Below are positions 17,408 through 27,548 of a stretch of DNA of 64,000 nucleotides, in pieces. The notes beneath the pieces were generated by a model, which did not search any database, was not told the origin of the DNA, and saw only the letters and a program-made list of their open reading frames with translations. The position numbers and the translations under genes were made by a program. Source of the stretch: a virus; the IMG/VR virus record IMGVR_UViG_3300005264_000040, positions 62,001 through 126,000 of that record; one strand, written 5' to 3'. How positions within the stretch are numbered: the stretch's first letter is position 1; each line of letters starts with the position of its first letter.

Positions 17408-17594
17408 AAACGATTCCCCTTACACTATTATTTATATCAATTATATCCAATAACCAATTTTTTAATTTTTCTGGCAAATCTTTTTTTAATACATCATTTC
17501 TGGATAATTGCCCACTATGAGCTAATTTTATTAAATTTGTATATTCTGGATTGTCAGAATAATAAACCCCTTCTTTTCTCATACCACCTGTCAT
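17391..17594 (-). CDS. Small protein upstream of terminase; possible small-subunit candidate
   Basis: 67 residues, ATG after AAAGGGGGC. Mixed charge, helical C-terminal half. It overlaps the large terminase start by 17 nt, so the two are translationally coupled. The position is where a terminase small subunit is often found, but it is shorter than usual and has no recognisable helix-turn-helix. Function unknown. Confidence 0.6.
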   Translation of the reverse strand: MTGGMRKEGVYYSDNPEYTNLIKLAHSGQLSRNDVLKKDLPEKLKNWLLDIIDINNSVRGIVYGDKN

Positions 17595-17609
17595 TGTTTT
17601 GCCCCCTTT

Positions 17610-18641
17610 TTACGAATAAAAACGCATACCTGCTTTTTGTTGTTTTAATTTTTGTTGTAATTCTTCTTTTGCATCTAGTAATTTGTTTGAAAGATTTTGC
17701 CTTTGTTGGTATGACATATTTGTAGCCTTGTTTTTAATATGTGGTTTGTAAGAATTGGCTATTTGTTGTGTTTGTATGTCTTTAAATCTTGGATTATAAG
17801 TATAGACTTTTTTAGCGTATAAATTTTTAGGAGTAACTTTAGGAGCGCTTTTTACAGTTTTAGAGATTGTTTTTGTTGCTGATTTATTTTTGACAAAAGC
17901 TCCTAAAAATTTAGAAGTGAGACTTCCTCCTTTTTCCATATACCCATTTAAAATTTTTTGGAAATCTTTTGTATATTTCTTTTTTTGAACAGAAGGTCTG
18001 GAAGCAACAACTGGAGTTCCATTTTTGTTCAAACGAACTTTTTGAATAGCGGAAATAGACGTTACTTTTCCGTTAGTACCAGTTGCTTTCCCTATAGTTT
18101 TTGGCATAATTGAAATAGGACGATTGTATTTATTAATTTTTAAAGATGCTGTTTTGTTTCTTTTTTTAGAAGACTTTTTCTTTCTTGTAGGACTAGAAAT
18201 TTTATTTTTCTTTTTTTTGGTTTTTCTCATATATTCATCATTTTTCATTTGAGGATTTCCTCTGTTTAAAACAGAATACAAACTAAAATAAGTTCTACTA
18301 ACAGTATCTGTACTTCTCACTAAAGCTGGTAATTCACGTATTTGTGTTTTTAACATATAGAAATTTTTATTTTTATAAGCAGCAGTTTTAACCCCTTTTC
18401 GTTTTAATCCTTTTATAACTTTTTTTGCTTTTGGTTCTTCTTTAGGATGCAAAATGGAAGTAGCTTCAGTTTTACCATTACTTTTAATAGCAATGGTAAG
18501 CACATGCTTATATCCGTTTTTATCATAAACTACTTTTCTACGCCACTTTGAAACTCCTTTTGGATCTTTTTCTGTTATATATTCTTTTACATATTCTTTC
18601 CCAGGTTCATATTCTTTCCCTTTATATTTAATGCCGGGCAT
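17610..18641 (-). CDS. Very basic virion-like protein
   Basis: 343 residues, ATG after GGAGG. Strongly Lys/Arg-rich, with a KKKKNK/KKKSSKKR cluster around 140-165 and low complexity in the second half. It contains KTAA (about 85-88) and KTAS (about 167-170), the motif shared by proteins that appear to be cut by the capsid protease. A basic, processed protein in a packaging operon suggests a capsid-internal DNA-binding protein; inferred from composition. Confidence 0.68.
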   Translation of the reverse strand: MPGIKYKGKEYEPGKEYVKEYITEKDPKGVSKWRRKVVYDKNGYKHVLTIAIKSNGKTEATSILHPKEEPKAKKVIKGLKRKGVKTAAYKNKNFYMLKTQIRELPALVRSTDTVSRTYFSLYSVLNRGNPQMKNDEYMRKTKKKKNKISSPTRKKKSSKKRNKTASLKINKYNRPISIMPKTIGKATGTNGKVTSISAIQKVRLNKNGTPVVASRPSVQKKKYTKDFQKILNGYMEKGGSLTSKFLGAFVKNKSATKTISKTVKSAPKVTPKNLYAKKVYTYNPRFKDIQTQQIANSYKPHIKNKATNMSYQQRQNLSNKLLDAKEELQQKLKQQKAGMRFYS

Positions 18642-18673
18642 TTTAAAACCTCCTTCAATAATTCTCAGTTATT

Positions 18674-18702
18674 ATTATATCATAAATATGGAAATCTTTT
18701 CT
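18674..18702 (-). promoter_or_regulatory. Promoter for the packaging operon
   Basis: TGATATAAT (-10 at 18674-18679) with AGAAAA 17 nt upstream. Its TGA is also the stop codon of the gene that ends at 18680. Confidence 0.6.
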
Positions 18703-21700
18703 GAGTAACTTTTCTAAATGTGTTGTTTTCTTCTTGATATTCAATTTCTATTCCATCAAGTTGATCGTTTATAATTAGTTTTGCATAAGTGAATCTTAGA
18801 CTTAGCAACCCATTTTTGACTAAATCCATGTTAAAATCTTTTTTTATACTGTCCCATAAATAAAGATAATCATTAATAAACTCAGAACGCCAACCATAGA
18901 ATATCACTAGTTCTTTTGGAGCTATAGAAATATTTCCGCGTCCATCTAATAAAATATTTTTTACAATACTATTAGTAGTGTTTTCAACAATTGTCACTGG
19001 AAATCTGAATACTTCTTGCGAAACAGAACATGTCAATGCATTCTGAATTCTTACAACATTTTTTAATTCAAAAAGCATAGTGAATTTCTTTTCATCAAAA
19101 CCCACATTTGCAATATTTGTATATATGTCTTTTCGGGTTTTTGAACAATCCTTTTTATACCCTAATAAAATCAATTGATATCTTGAAAATCTCTTTATAT
19201 TAATGTCAAAACTTTCTATTAACTTTTTATATTGACTTAATTCATTGTGTATATATAGTTGTAAAGCAGTTGATTGCATTTTTGTATTGGCTTTTATATT
19301 AGCAGAATTAATATTATATTGTGATATTTCAGATTTTAAAGAAAAATAGTTTTTATGAGCTATAACAAACTGTATGTCGATATTTAAAGACAAACTTAGA
19401 AGTTGCATAAGAATTGCATTTAATTCCTTTTCAAATAATGCTACGTCTTTTTTATATCCTTTAAGAACTCTTTTTATTGGCAAAGAATACGATACTAAAT
19501 TCATATCTATGAAATTTGAAGAAATATCATATTGTGTTACTTTATTTTCTATAAATAATTGATAGTGTTGTAAATTATGTAAAGCTGAAACTATGCGAAC
19601 ATCTGTATCAGAATATTGAAGTGCTTTAGAAAATACAGGATCAATATTCAATTTTTGTAATTGTATATAATAAACAACTACATACGAATCAATTTCATTT
19701 TCTTCAGTTAGGGTTGATGGGACTATTTCACACTCTAATAACTTATTATTATTTTCAGTTGGATATTGAGCGATTTCTACATCATCTATAAATATTGGTT
19801 CTGGTTCCCTAGAAAGTAATTTGTATATAGCGTTAATATGTATAGGTTCTGTTTTAGGGGCAACAGAATGTTGGAAAACTGTGCTTCCTATAAAAACTTG
19901 TGGTAATACCCATACTAGTGCATTTATGTTTCTTAAGGTTCGATTTGTAAAAGTAGGATTATTCAAAAATTGTTTAGAATTAAAATATAAAAGTCCTTCA
20001 GTTAAATTATTAGTATCATTTCTTAAACCTAAAACATTAAAAGCCGGATTGAGGAAACGTCCTGTCCTAGCCAATTTAAAACTTGAAGTTAAAGCTAAAG
20101 TATAATCTCTTTTTTGAACTTCTAAAAAAGTATCTTCTTGAATTAATCTTTTTTCTGGCTCATCAACGTGTTTTAAAAAAGTTATATAATTATTTTGTTT
20201 TCCAACAAAATATTTCGAATTAGTACTAATATTGAAAAAATCATAGTAATAATTATAAGGAGTAGAATTATCAAGATACGTTCGAACTAATGTATCGGAT
20301 ACGTTCGGGTCTAAAGAAAAATATTCTTCATATATAATTTTCAAATTAGAATCCAAAGAGGAATTACTTGCTGCCTTAATTGCTCTAAAAGTATTAGGAG
20401 AATTGATGTAACAATAATGAATAGAATAATTAAATAGGAATGTAAAATCATCTATACTAAAACGATTATAAAATATTATTTCTTTATGAGTAATAGTTGA
20501 AAACGTATCTAAATCATAGTAAATTAAGAGGAGCCCATATTTTCCTTGTTCATAGTCTTTAACCATAGCTCCTACAATCAATACATTAGAATAAACTTTA
20601 TTATCATATATCAATGTATCAAGAGGTCTGAAAAACATGTATCCTTGTGCTCCTGAATATCCGAAATCATTTACATGTGTTGGAAAACCTATACTATTAA
20701 CAGTATCAGTTTCAGGATCATATATATATTTTGATATGGGGTTATATATTACATTATAATTTGAAGGATCTTTAAAAAATAAACTAGGAATATTTGAATA
20801 ATTGCTTCCTATTTGAGTAACTTCTAAATTTACAGGATCTAAACGATATTTTGAATTGCTATAAAAAAATTCGTAAGTATTAGGGTTAAAAAATACAAAT
20901 GGAGTTATAAAATTATAAGGAGTAGATTTAAATCGTATGCTAGAGTTATTTTGATTTAGCTCTATTAGATATTTAGAGGCTGAAGTATCTCCTGTTAATT
21001 TTACGATCGAATCTAAAAGTTTGAAATATTTACGATTTGGATCAGTTTTACTTACAAATAAACCATACAGACCAAATATTGCGTCAATGCCAGAATTATT
21101 TTCTCTAAGTAGTAAATACATATATTTTTTATCATTAGCTTCTGCCAGATAATAAAGATCAAAGTCATTAGTTATTGCTAGGTTATCGTCTCCGTTTATA
21201 TATTGTGTTTCTTTAAGACTTACTTTTAATCCTTTTAATTCGTAAATTTCAACTTCGCAGTTTAGTGTATTAGTAGAATCAGAATGTATAGGAATGTAAG
21301 TTGGTATATCTATATTTTCTCCAAAAACAATCCAATTTAAATATAATATGTCATTATTTCTTTTATAATAAGAAGATTCACTAATATTGTCAATTGTAGT
21401 TTGTGTTGGCCACGGATAAACAGTTTCTGAAGTTGGATTTGTTGTCAAATCATACAAATGAATTCCATCGGTAGCTATTAAATAAAATTTGTATTTATTC
21501 GTAGAAAACCGCCATCCTGTATATCCAGCTCCAAGCATATATGTAGGCCAATTTGAAATTGTGCTTTCTGCTTTTATGTCAAATGAAACAAATCCATCTG
21601 TAGGGTTAGGACCTACTAAAGCATCTACTACTGAGATTTTATTTGTAGATGTATCATATAATAATAAAGGTATATAAGGCATTGAAGTAGATTTTATATC

Positions 21701-22576
21701 TCCTGCAATATCCCCAGCTGTCAAAGCTGTATATACAGGGCTTTTAGAACCCCACACATAATCAATGACGTGCATTGCTGTAATATCCATTTGAGATGGA
21801 TCTTCTGGCAAATATAATTGAAACCTAATTATTTTTGTAGTAATTAAAATATATTCGTAATGGTCATCGTCTATTTTTCTAATTGCTCTAAATCCGGATC
21901 TATTTTTCCCATTGTTTGTATAAAAATAAGTAGAAGAAACTTCTGAACCTGCGGGATAAATTGCTTGCAACGGAATGGGTGAATCAGTTGTGCTAGTAGC
22001 CCAATGAGCAAGACCATATTTTTCGTATTTATGGTTTCTGTATAAAATAAAATAATAATCATATACTGGATGTTTGAATAATTCATGTATTATTCCAGTT
22101 GTTGCATTATTATGAGTATAAATAGTAGAAGTATTGTCTAGTGCTCTTATCGTATAATATTTCCCAATATTAAGTGATCGAGATGTAATAGAATACCTTT
22201 CTACAACATCAAGACCTGCTTCTCTTGCTAACAAATTCCACAACATTATGTTAGCATAAGAAAGATCAGGTTGGGAGTTTGAACCTTGTGCGTGATAAAG
22301 TTCTTTTACGTGAAAATTATAATCTTTGTTATCTTCTAAATTCATCCAACCACAATAATAAAGAGTTTCGTCAGGATTAGTATAATTTAATGTTTGAGTC
22401 AAATTATTAGGTGTATTGTAAAAATTCAAAACAAAGGAATCTCCGGGATTTAGACATATAAAACTAGAAGCAAAATTAAACTTTAAATACCAATCATTGT
22501 GTGATGACAAAGATTTAAAAAAATGAAATTCGGTGCGAACTCTTTTATTGTTAATCCAAAACTCCAAGCCATACAT
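18680..22576 (-). CDS. Giant propeller/solenoid family protein, member 1
   Basis: 1298 residues, ATG 3 nt after the stop of the upstream family member. The first 850 residues are beta-rich with many Tyr/Asn/Asp and repeated Y-D-x-x-T-x-x-I-type blades, resembling beta-propeller proteins. From about 985 come solenoid-like rungs with Q-Y (LQHYQLF, VTQYDIS, ISQYNIN). The last 110 residues carry the family C-terminal module: IAPKELVIFYGW, then a helix, then LIINDQLD. It lacks the R-D of NDxRD. No signal peptide. Probably a virion surface or fibre component; inferred. Confidence 0.75.
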   Translation of the reverse strand: MYGLEFWINNKRVRTEFHFFKSLSSHNDWYLKFNFASSFICLNPGDSFVLNFYNTPNNLTQTLNYTNPDETLYYCGWMNLEDNKDYNFHVKELYHAQGSNSQPDLSYANIMLWNLLAREAGLDVVERYSITSRSLNIGKYYTIRALDNTSTIYTHNNATTGIIHELFKHPVYDYYFILYRNHKYEKYGLAHWATSTTDSPIPLQAIYPAGSEVSSTYFYTNNGKNRSGFRAIRKIDDDHYEYILITTKIIRFQLYLPEDPSQMDITAMHVIDYVWGSKSPVYTALTAGDIAGDIKSTSMPYIPLLLYDTSTNKISVVDALVGPNPTDGFVSFDIKAESTISNWPTYMLGAGYTGWRFSTNKYKFYLIATDGIHLYDLTTNPTSETVYPWPTQTTIDNISESSYYKRNNDILYLNWIVFGENIDIPTYIPIHSDSTNTLNCEVEIYELKGLKVSLKETQYINGDDNLAITNDFDLYYLAEANDKKYMYLLLRENNSGIDAIFGLYGLFVSKTDPNRKYFKLLDSIVKLTGDTSASKYLIELNQNNSSIRFKSTPYNFITPFVFFNPNTYEFFYSNSKYRLDPVNLEVTQIGSNYSNIPSLFFKDPSNYNVIYNPISKYIYDPETDTVNSIGFPTHVNDFGYSGAQGYMFFRPLDTLIYDNKVYSNVLIVGAMVKDYEQGKYGLLLIYYDLDTFSTITHKEIIFYNRFSIDDFTFLFNYSIHYCYINSPNTFRAIKAASNSSLDSNLKIIYEEYFSLDPNVSDTLVRTYLDNSTPYNYYYDFFNISTNSKYFVGKQNNYITFLKHVDEPEKRLIQEDTFLEVQKRDYTLALTSSFKLARTGRFLNPAFNVLGLRNDTNNLTEGLLYFNSKQFLNNPTFTNRTLRNINALVWVLPQVFIGSTVFQHSVAPKTEPIHINAIYKLLSREPEPIFIDDVEIAQYPTENNNKLLECEIVPSTLTEENEIDSYVVVYYIQLQKLNIDPVFSKALQYSDTDVRIVSALHNLQHYQLFIENKVTQYDISSNFIDMNLVSYSLPIKRVLKGYKKDVALFEKELNAILMQLLSLSLNIDIQFVIAHKNYFSLKSEISQYNINSANIKANTKMQSTALQLYIHNELSQYKKLIESFDINIKRFSRYQLILLGYKKDCSKTRKDIYTNIANVGFDEKKFTMLFELKNVVRIQNALTCSVSQEVFRFPVTIVENTTNSIVKNILLDGRGNISIAPKELVIFYGWRSEFINDYLYLWDSIKKDFNMDLVKNGLLSLRFTYAKLIINDQLDGIEIEYQEENNTFRKVTQKRFPYL

Positions 22577-22579
22577 AAA

Positions 22580-24121
22580 TTACCACCACCTTACTTCTTT
22601 CGAATCGCGACTATCATTATAAAAGATTGTGGTTTTTCCGTAATAAATATCTAAAACACCCTCGGGATTTCGAGTATATTTTTTTTCATTATTCACATAG
22701 ACATTTCTTACAAAATTCTTCACGCTCCACATCTTTTCAAGATGTTTTGCATGACCGTATATAATCAAAGGTTTATTCGGTTCTAGTGTAGGAAATTCTT
22801 GATTATTTACTTCTAAATTTTTCAATATTCTTCCACTAATATTCAATATTGTAGTTGAGTCTATCATTTGTTCTTGTGAAACTGATACTTTTATATATTT
22901 TTTGTCTTCAGTTATAATAGATATTTTTTCTAACAAAACCTGTATTTGCATTAATCGAATTAATGTTGTTTGTGATGTTATGAATAACGAAGAACCCATA
23001 TCTTCTTTTATTACACTGATTTCTAAGAATTTGCTTGTAAAAATCGAATTAGCATTTATTTCGGCTTCTATATTTTTGCTTTTTTCCCTTTTGACAGTAC
23101 TTATAGCATTTATGTTGAGATTTAGAATATTGTGTATTAAAGTATTTGAAATAAGAAAAGATTGAGCATTTTCAGGTGAAGCTAAAGATCCACCTATATT
23201 CATAGAATCAATTATGTTTTTGCTCATAAAAGAATCTAAAAAAATTGATTTGCTTACATGTACATTAAACTGCGAATGTAAAACTCGATTCACTTTGTCA
23301 TAAATTATTATTATTTCTTTATCTATATCATGTATAACATAAATTATTTTGTCACTGTATATAGAACTTCCAATCTTATCTGTATTGTTAAATCTATACA
23401 TATTTATATTTTCAGCATCTGTTAAAGCAACAATAACAGAATCAACTTCCTCATAATCTACACTTATATATGCTCCTTCATTATTTTGTTGAAAAGTGCA
23501 TTTAATCAATTTGAAAATCAAATTAGTTCCTTGAGTATGTTTCACTATTTGCCAAATAGAAGTCGTCGTAATAGAACCTGAAGTAACACCTTTTGCTTCA
23601 AAAGAGCGTTCATCTAAATCTACAGTTTCTGGTAAAGTATATCTCATAGTTGCTAGGTTATAATGCACATATTGTCCTAAATCAAAATTGGAAGTTATTT
23701 CTACAGGATTATTTTGTTCTATTCGAGCTGTTTTCCATAAAGAATAATTAGTTTTATCAAAATATGTAACAATTAATGAATTAAAAATATTCATTGAATA
23801 GTGCAATGTAGAAATAACATCTTTAAAGTAAGGATCTGCAAAATTTGATATAGTTACATATTTTATTTTTCCGTATGTAGAAGGATCATAAGTTATATAC
23901 AAAATTTGATTAGGATGAGATTGAATGTTCAAATAAGTTATATCTTTTATATCAATAACTTCTTCGGTAGAAGTTAGCATTTCCAATGTGACTGAATAAG
24001 GATTATAATTTATATTCGGAATTTTAAAAAAACTATAATAAGAAGTCGAGCTACCTTTGATTGAATTATGAACATAATAAACTTGATCTCCATATGAAGA
24101 TGAAATAGTTATTCTAAACAT
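22580..24121 (-). CDS. Propeller/solenoid family protein, member 2
   Basis: 513 residues, ATG after AAAGGAG. Beta-rich N-terminal half with propeller-like strands, a middle of short alternating hydrophobic rungs, and a complete C-terminal module: LEPNKPLIIYGH, an amphipathic helix, NFVRNVYVNN, LDIYYG and FYNDSRDSKE. This last module is nearly the same as in the 680-residue member. Part of a four-gene tandem array on the - strand. Confidence 0.75.
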   Translation of the reverse strand: MFRITISSSYGDQVYYVHNSIKGSSTSYYSFFKIPNINYNPYSVTLEMLTSTEEVIDIKDITYLNIQSHPNQILYITYDPSTYGKIKYVTISNFADPYFKDVISTLHYSMNIFNSLIVTYFDKTNYSLWKTARIEQNNPVEITSNFDLGQYVHYNLATMRYTLPETVDLDERSFEAKGVTSGSITTTSIWQIVKHTQGTNLIFKLIKCTFQQNNEGAYISVDYEEVDSVIVALTDAENINMYRFNNTDKIGSSIYSDKIIYVIHDIDKEIIIIYDKVNRVLHSQFNVHVSKSIFLDSFMSKNIIDSMNIGGSLASPENAQSFLISNTLIHNILNLNINAISTVKREKSKNIEAEINANSIFTSKFLEISVIKEDMGSSLFITSQTTLIRLMQIQVLLEKISIITEDKKYIKVSVSQEQMIDSTTILNISGRILKNLEVNNQEFPTLEPNKPLIIYGHAKHLEKMWSVKNFVRNVYVNNEKKYTRNPEGVLDIYYGKTTIFYNDSRDSKEVRWW

Positions 24122-24142
24122 ATTACAAGCTCCTTTCGCAGG

Positions 24143-27100
24143 CTATTTGATTAATTGCTCAAATTGCCATTTGTCTAATATATTTATGGTTTTTATTTTG
24201 TTTTCCTTCAAATCGCGATAATCATTTAGCACTATTGTTTTTTGAACATCATATATATCTAAAGAACCTTCTGCATTCATTACATTTTTTATTCCATTTT
24301 TACTATAATAGTTTCGTATCCAAAATCTATCTTTTAATTCTTGATAGATTTCAAAGTATTCATCTAAAAAATAAAATGCACTATCTTTAGGTAATACTTT
24401 TATATGTGGCAAATTATATATAGGTTTTCCGCTTATATTAACAACTAGCTTTAAATCTATCAAAATAGCTTTGCAAATTTCTACTTCTATTTTTCTAAAA
24501 GACTGAACAAATAAAAACTGAATCCCTCCACAATTTTCCAATTTGACAGGGGGACAACTATCTTCTGTCGCGTATTGAGATACGAATATATCTGTATAAA
24601 TAGGAGGACAATTGTCTTCTGTTGCATGCTGTAGTACATACACATCAAAGTTTATAGAAGGATGTACGTATTGCATTAAATCAGCGAATTCTATATCAAT
24701 AGGAGGACAATTATCTTCTGTTGCATGCTGAATTAAATTAGCAAACTCAATGCTAATCGGAGGACAGTTTTCTTCTGTTGCATATTGCATCAAATCTGAA
24801 AATGTAAAACGCACAGGTTCTTTTGTATTGAATACTGAATATTGCGATATTCGAATATCCATATCAATAGGAGGACAACTATCTTCGTCTTGTGTTGCAT
24901 ATTGCAATAAATTCAAAGTAAGATATTTTGAAACATCAGTATAAGGCATTTTATAATCTTTATTTGTATATTCTAAAACAGTGCATTTAATTGTATTTTT
25001 AGGTTTAATTTCGAAAGGAGTTTTTTCAATATCTACATATTGAGTTAAATTAGCAAACTCTATATCAATAGGGGGACAACTGTCTTCGTCTTCTGTTGCG
25101 TATTGCATTAAATCAGCAAACTCTATATCAATAGGAGGACAACTATCTTCGTCTTGTGTTGCATATTGCATTAAATCAGCAAACTCTATATCAATAGGAG
25201 GGCAACTGTCTTCGTCTTCTGTCGCGTATTGCGTTAAATTAGCGAATTCAATATCAATAGGAGGACAACTGTCTTCATCTTCTGTTGCATATTGAGTTAA
25301 ATCAGCGAATTCAATATCAATAGGAGGACAACTGTCTTCATCTTCTGTTGCATATTGTAATAGAGTAACAGGTTTAACATCAATAGGGGGGCAACTATCC
25401 TCATCTTGTGTTGCGTATTGCATTAGATTTGCAAACTCTATATCAATAGGAGGACAGCTATCTTCGTCTTGTGTTGCATATTGTAATAGAGTAACAGGTT
25501 TAACATCAATAGGGGGGCAACTATCCTCATCTTGTGTTGCGTATTGCATTAGATTTGCAAAAGTTATAAATTTAGAAACATCAGTATAGGGCATATGATA
25601 ATCTTTATTTGTATATTCTATTATGACACATTTAATTGAATTGTGGGGCCTTTTATCTAAAGGTGTCTTTTCTTCATCTATATATTGAATAAGATCTGCC
25701 AAGTCTATTTTGTGACTTTCTTTTTTATGATAAATTTTACGTTCCCACTGACACTCGATTGATGCATGAGGTCTTTTGTCTAAAGGTGTTTTCTCTTCAT
25801 CTATATATTGCATCAAATCTGGAAATTCTATTTTCTTTTCTTTTTTTATATGATAAATAATAGGTTCATAAACACATTCAATTGGAATACCAGGCCTTGT
25901 TACTTTATGAAGAACAGTCTGATAAAGATCAAACATATATATAGAACGGTTTGTATCTTCTCCATAACTCGCAACAACAAAAGAAGGGCCTGCTTGGTTT
26001 GTATATCTTTTTGTGAAAACACTTAAATATTTCGCATTTATTATATTTAAATCATAAAATAAATGTATCGGATACACTATATCTGGATATCCGTAGAAAA
26101 TATTCGTTTCATCATGATGATCGGGAATTTTTATTATATAAACTCTTTCATCTATTGTACTATTAGCTATAATAAAATATCCATATATATCAACTGTATA
26201 ATAGCTAAAATCAAAGTTTTCTATATCAGGTATTTTTGTTTGTAAAATGTCTGATATATATCCTACGTGATAAAAAAACTTTTCTAATCCTCCATTATTA
26301 TCTATTGAAAATTTAATTTGTTTAGTGTGTAAGGTATATATGGAATGGGTAGAACTAGGATATTTTGCATAATAAGTTAATCTTCCAAGATAAGAGTTAA
26401 AACGAACAGGATTGCTGGTATTAAACATCCCATTCAAACTTTCTCTTATACCTTGCCCATCTTTAGGATATAAAAGATAATATTGAAAGTTATGATCTTC
26501 TACATTATATTTCATGTTTGCAATTTCTATAAAATAGTAATCCGGAATATCTATTGGAGTTGTGCTACCATTATAATTTTCCTTGATTAAAACAAGGTTT
26601 TGAACACCGCCTGTCCATATAAACCATTGATATGGTTTTGCTTTTGATTGCAAAACCATAACAGGTAAATAAAGAGGTTCGTTTCTATATTCTACATTAT
26701 TAGTAATATCTTTTATATAAACAGTATAAAAATCATCATTTGCAGTATATTGAACATATGTACTGTAGCCTATTACGCCTTGAGATATATCAAAAGCGGA
26801 AGAATCAGGAAGATCTGCATATTGTATATTTTGATTTACCAAATCCAAAAGAAGAATTTTATTTTGACTTCTACTTAAAACCATTACATAACCATTAAAA
26901 GGCCAAATATCATTTCTATCATCTAACCACGTATCGTCTGGAGTAACAAAAAGAGAACCTTCGCCTATTGGATCCACGCCTCTTCTTCCATATTTTATAA
27001 TAGCATTAGTTGGTTCCATAGCAGTCATTATCCACCAGTCTTCCAACAAATAAGTTCTATGCAATCTGAAAGGTACTAAATTACTAGCATTTGGATCATT

Positions 27101-27475
27101 ATATACATATATTCTGCTAAAACTTCGATTATCTATATCGAATTTTACTAAATAACAATGTTGAACTGTTTGATAATAATCGGAAAAACCTACTCTCCCT
27201 ATATATATATCTTTATTTTCTCTATCATAAATAGCACGTCTTGTATAATTTCCGCTTGAACCATTTGGCATAGTATAAGTATGAACGGATATAATTGAAT
27301 AATCATATCCTACCAGAGTTATTCTTAAATTCTGATAATAAGTTTCTACTATAGCAAACTTAATCGTTTCATCTATATTATGAATATAATCAATAGTACT
27401 TGTGATATTATATGTTTCTTCTATATTTATATTTACTTTATTCACTACAAAAGTATAACTTGTCACATCGCTCAT
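24143..27475 (-). CDS. Propeller/solenoid family protein, member 3, with Cys-containing tandem repeats
   Basis: 1110 residues, ATG after GGGGTGG. About 500 N-terminal residues are propeller-like. Then come two units with YIDEEKTPLDKRPH, eight near-identical 21-residue units (QYAT-[QE]-DEDSCPPID-x-x-x-x-x-L-x), a spacer and five more divergent CPP units, so at least 13 units each hold one Cys. The C-terminal module follows (VLPKDSAFYFLDE, FWIRNYY, LDIYDVQ, LNDYRDLKE). The nearly identical DNA units imply recent expansion. Likely an elongated repeat shaft with a C-terminal attachment domain. Confidence 0.78.
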   Translation of the reverse strand: MSDVTSYTFVVNKVNINIEETYNITSTIDYIHNIDETIKFAIVETYYQNLRITLVGYDYSIISVHTYTMPNGSSGNYTRRAIYDRENKDIYIGRVGFSDYYQTVQHCYLVKFDIDNRSFSRIYVYNDPNASNLVPFRLHRTYLLEDWWIMTAMEPTNAIIKYGRRGVDPIGEGSLFVTPDDTWLDDRNDIWPFNGYVMVLSRSQNKILLLDLVNQNIQYADLPDSSAFDISQGVIGYSTYVQYTANDDFYTVYIKDITNNVEYRNEPLYLPVMVLQSKAKPYQWFIWTGGVQNLVLIKENYNGSTTPIDIPDYYFIEIANMKYNVEDHNFQYYLLYPKDGQGIRESLNGMFNTSNPVRFNSYLGRLTYYAKYPSSTHSIYTLHTKQIKFSIDNNGGLEKFFYHVGYISDILQTKIPDIENFDFSYYTVDIYGYFIIANSTIDERVYIIKIPDHHDETNIFYGYPDIVYPIHLFYDLNIINAKYLSVFTKRYTNQAGPSFVVASYGEDTNRSIYMFDLYQTVLHKVTRPGIPIECVYEPIIYHIKKEKKIEFPDLMQYIDEEKTPLDKRPHASIECQWERKIYHKKESHKIDLADLIQYIDEEKTPLDKRPHNSIKCVIIEYTNKDYHMPYTDVSKFITFANLMQYATQDEDSCPPIDVKPVTLLQYATQDEDSCPPIDIEFANLMQYATQDEDSCPPIDVKPVTLLQYATEDEDSCPPIDIEFADLTQYATEDEDSCPPIDIEFANLTQYATEDEDSCPPIDIEFADLMQYATQDEDSCPPIDIEFADLMQYATEDEDSCPPIDIEFANLTQYVDIEKTPFEIKPKNTIKCTVLEYTNKDYKMPYTDVSKYLTLNLLQYATQDEDSCPPIDMDIRISQYSVFNTKEPVRFTFSDLMQYATEENCPPISIEFANLIQHATEDNCPPIDIEFADLMQYVHPSINFDVYVLQHATEDNCPPIYTDIFVSQYATEDSCPPVKLENCGGIQFLFVQSFRKIEVEICKAILIDLKLVVNISGKPIYNLPHIKVLPKDSAFYFLDEYFEIYQELKDRFWIRNYYSKNGIKNVMNAEGSLDIYDVQKTIVLNDYRDLKENKIKTINILDKWQFEQLIK
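25047..25550 (-). repeat. Eight tandem 63-bp coding repeats
   Basis: In-frame tandem copies of a 63-bp unit inside the 1110-residue gene, encoding QYATxDEDSCPPID plus seven variable residues. Two unit types alternate at one end (ending VKPVTLL) and one type dominates elsewhere (ending IEFADLM). More diverged units occupy 24541-24910. Boundaries are approximate. Confidence 0.85.
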
Positions 27476-27507
27476 TTTATATCCACCCCTGTCTTTATAT
27501 CCTTCTT

Positions 27508-27536
27508 ATTATAACATCTTCACTCATAAAAATGCC
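27508..27536 (-). promoter_or_regulatory. Promoter for family members 3, 2 and 1
   Basis: TGTTATAAT (-10 at 27508-27513) with GGCATT (27531-27536), spacer 17. Confidence 0.7.
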
Positions 27537-27548
27537 AATAAACAATTT

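Noticed and set aside
25047-25550. Regular 63-bp repeats resembling a CRISPR or satellite array
   Set aside because: The units are contiguous without spacers, stay in frame and encode a protein repeat inside a long gene.
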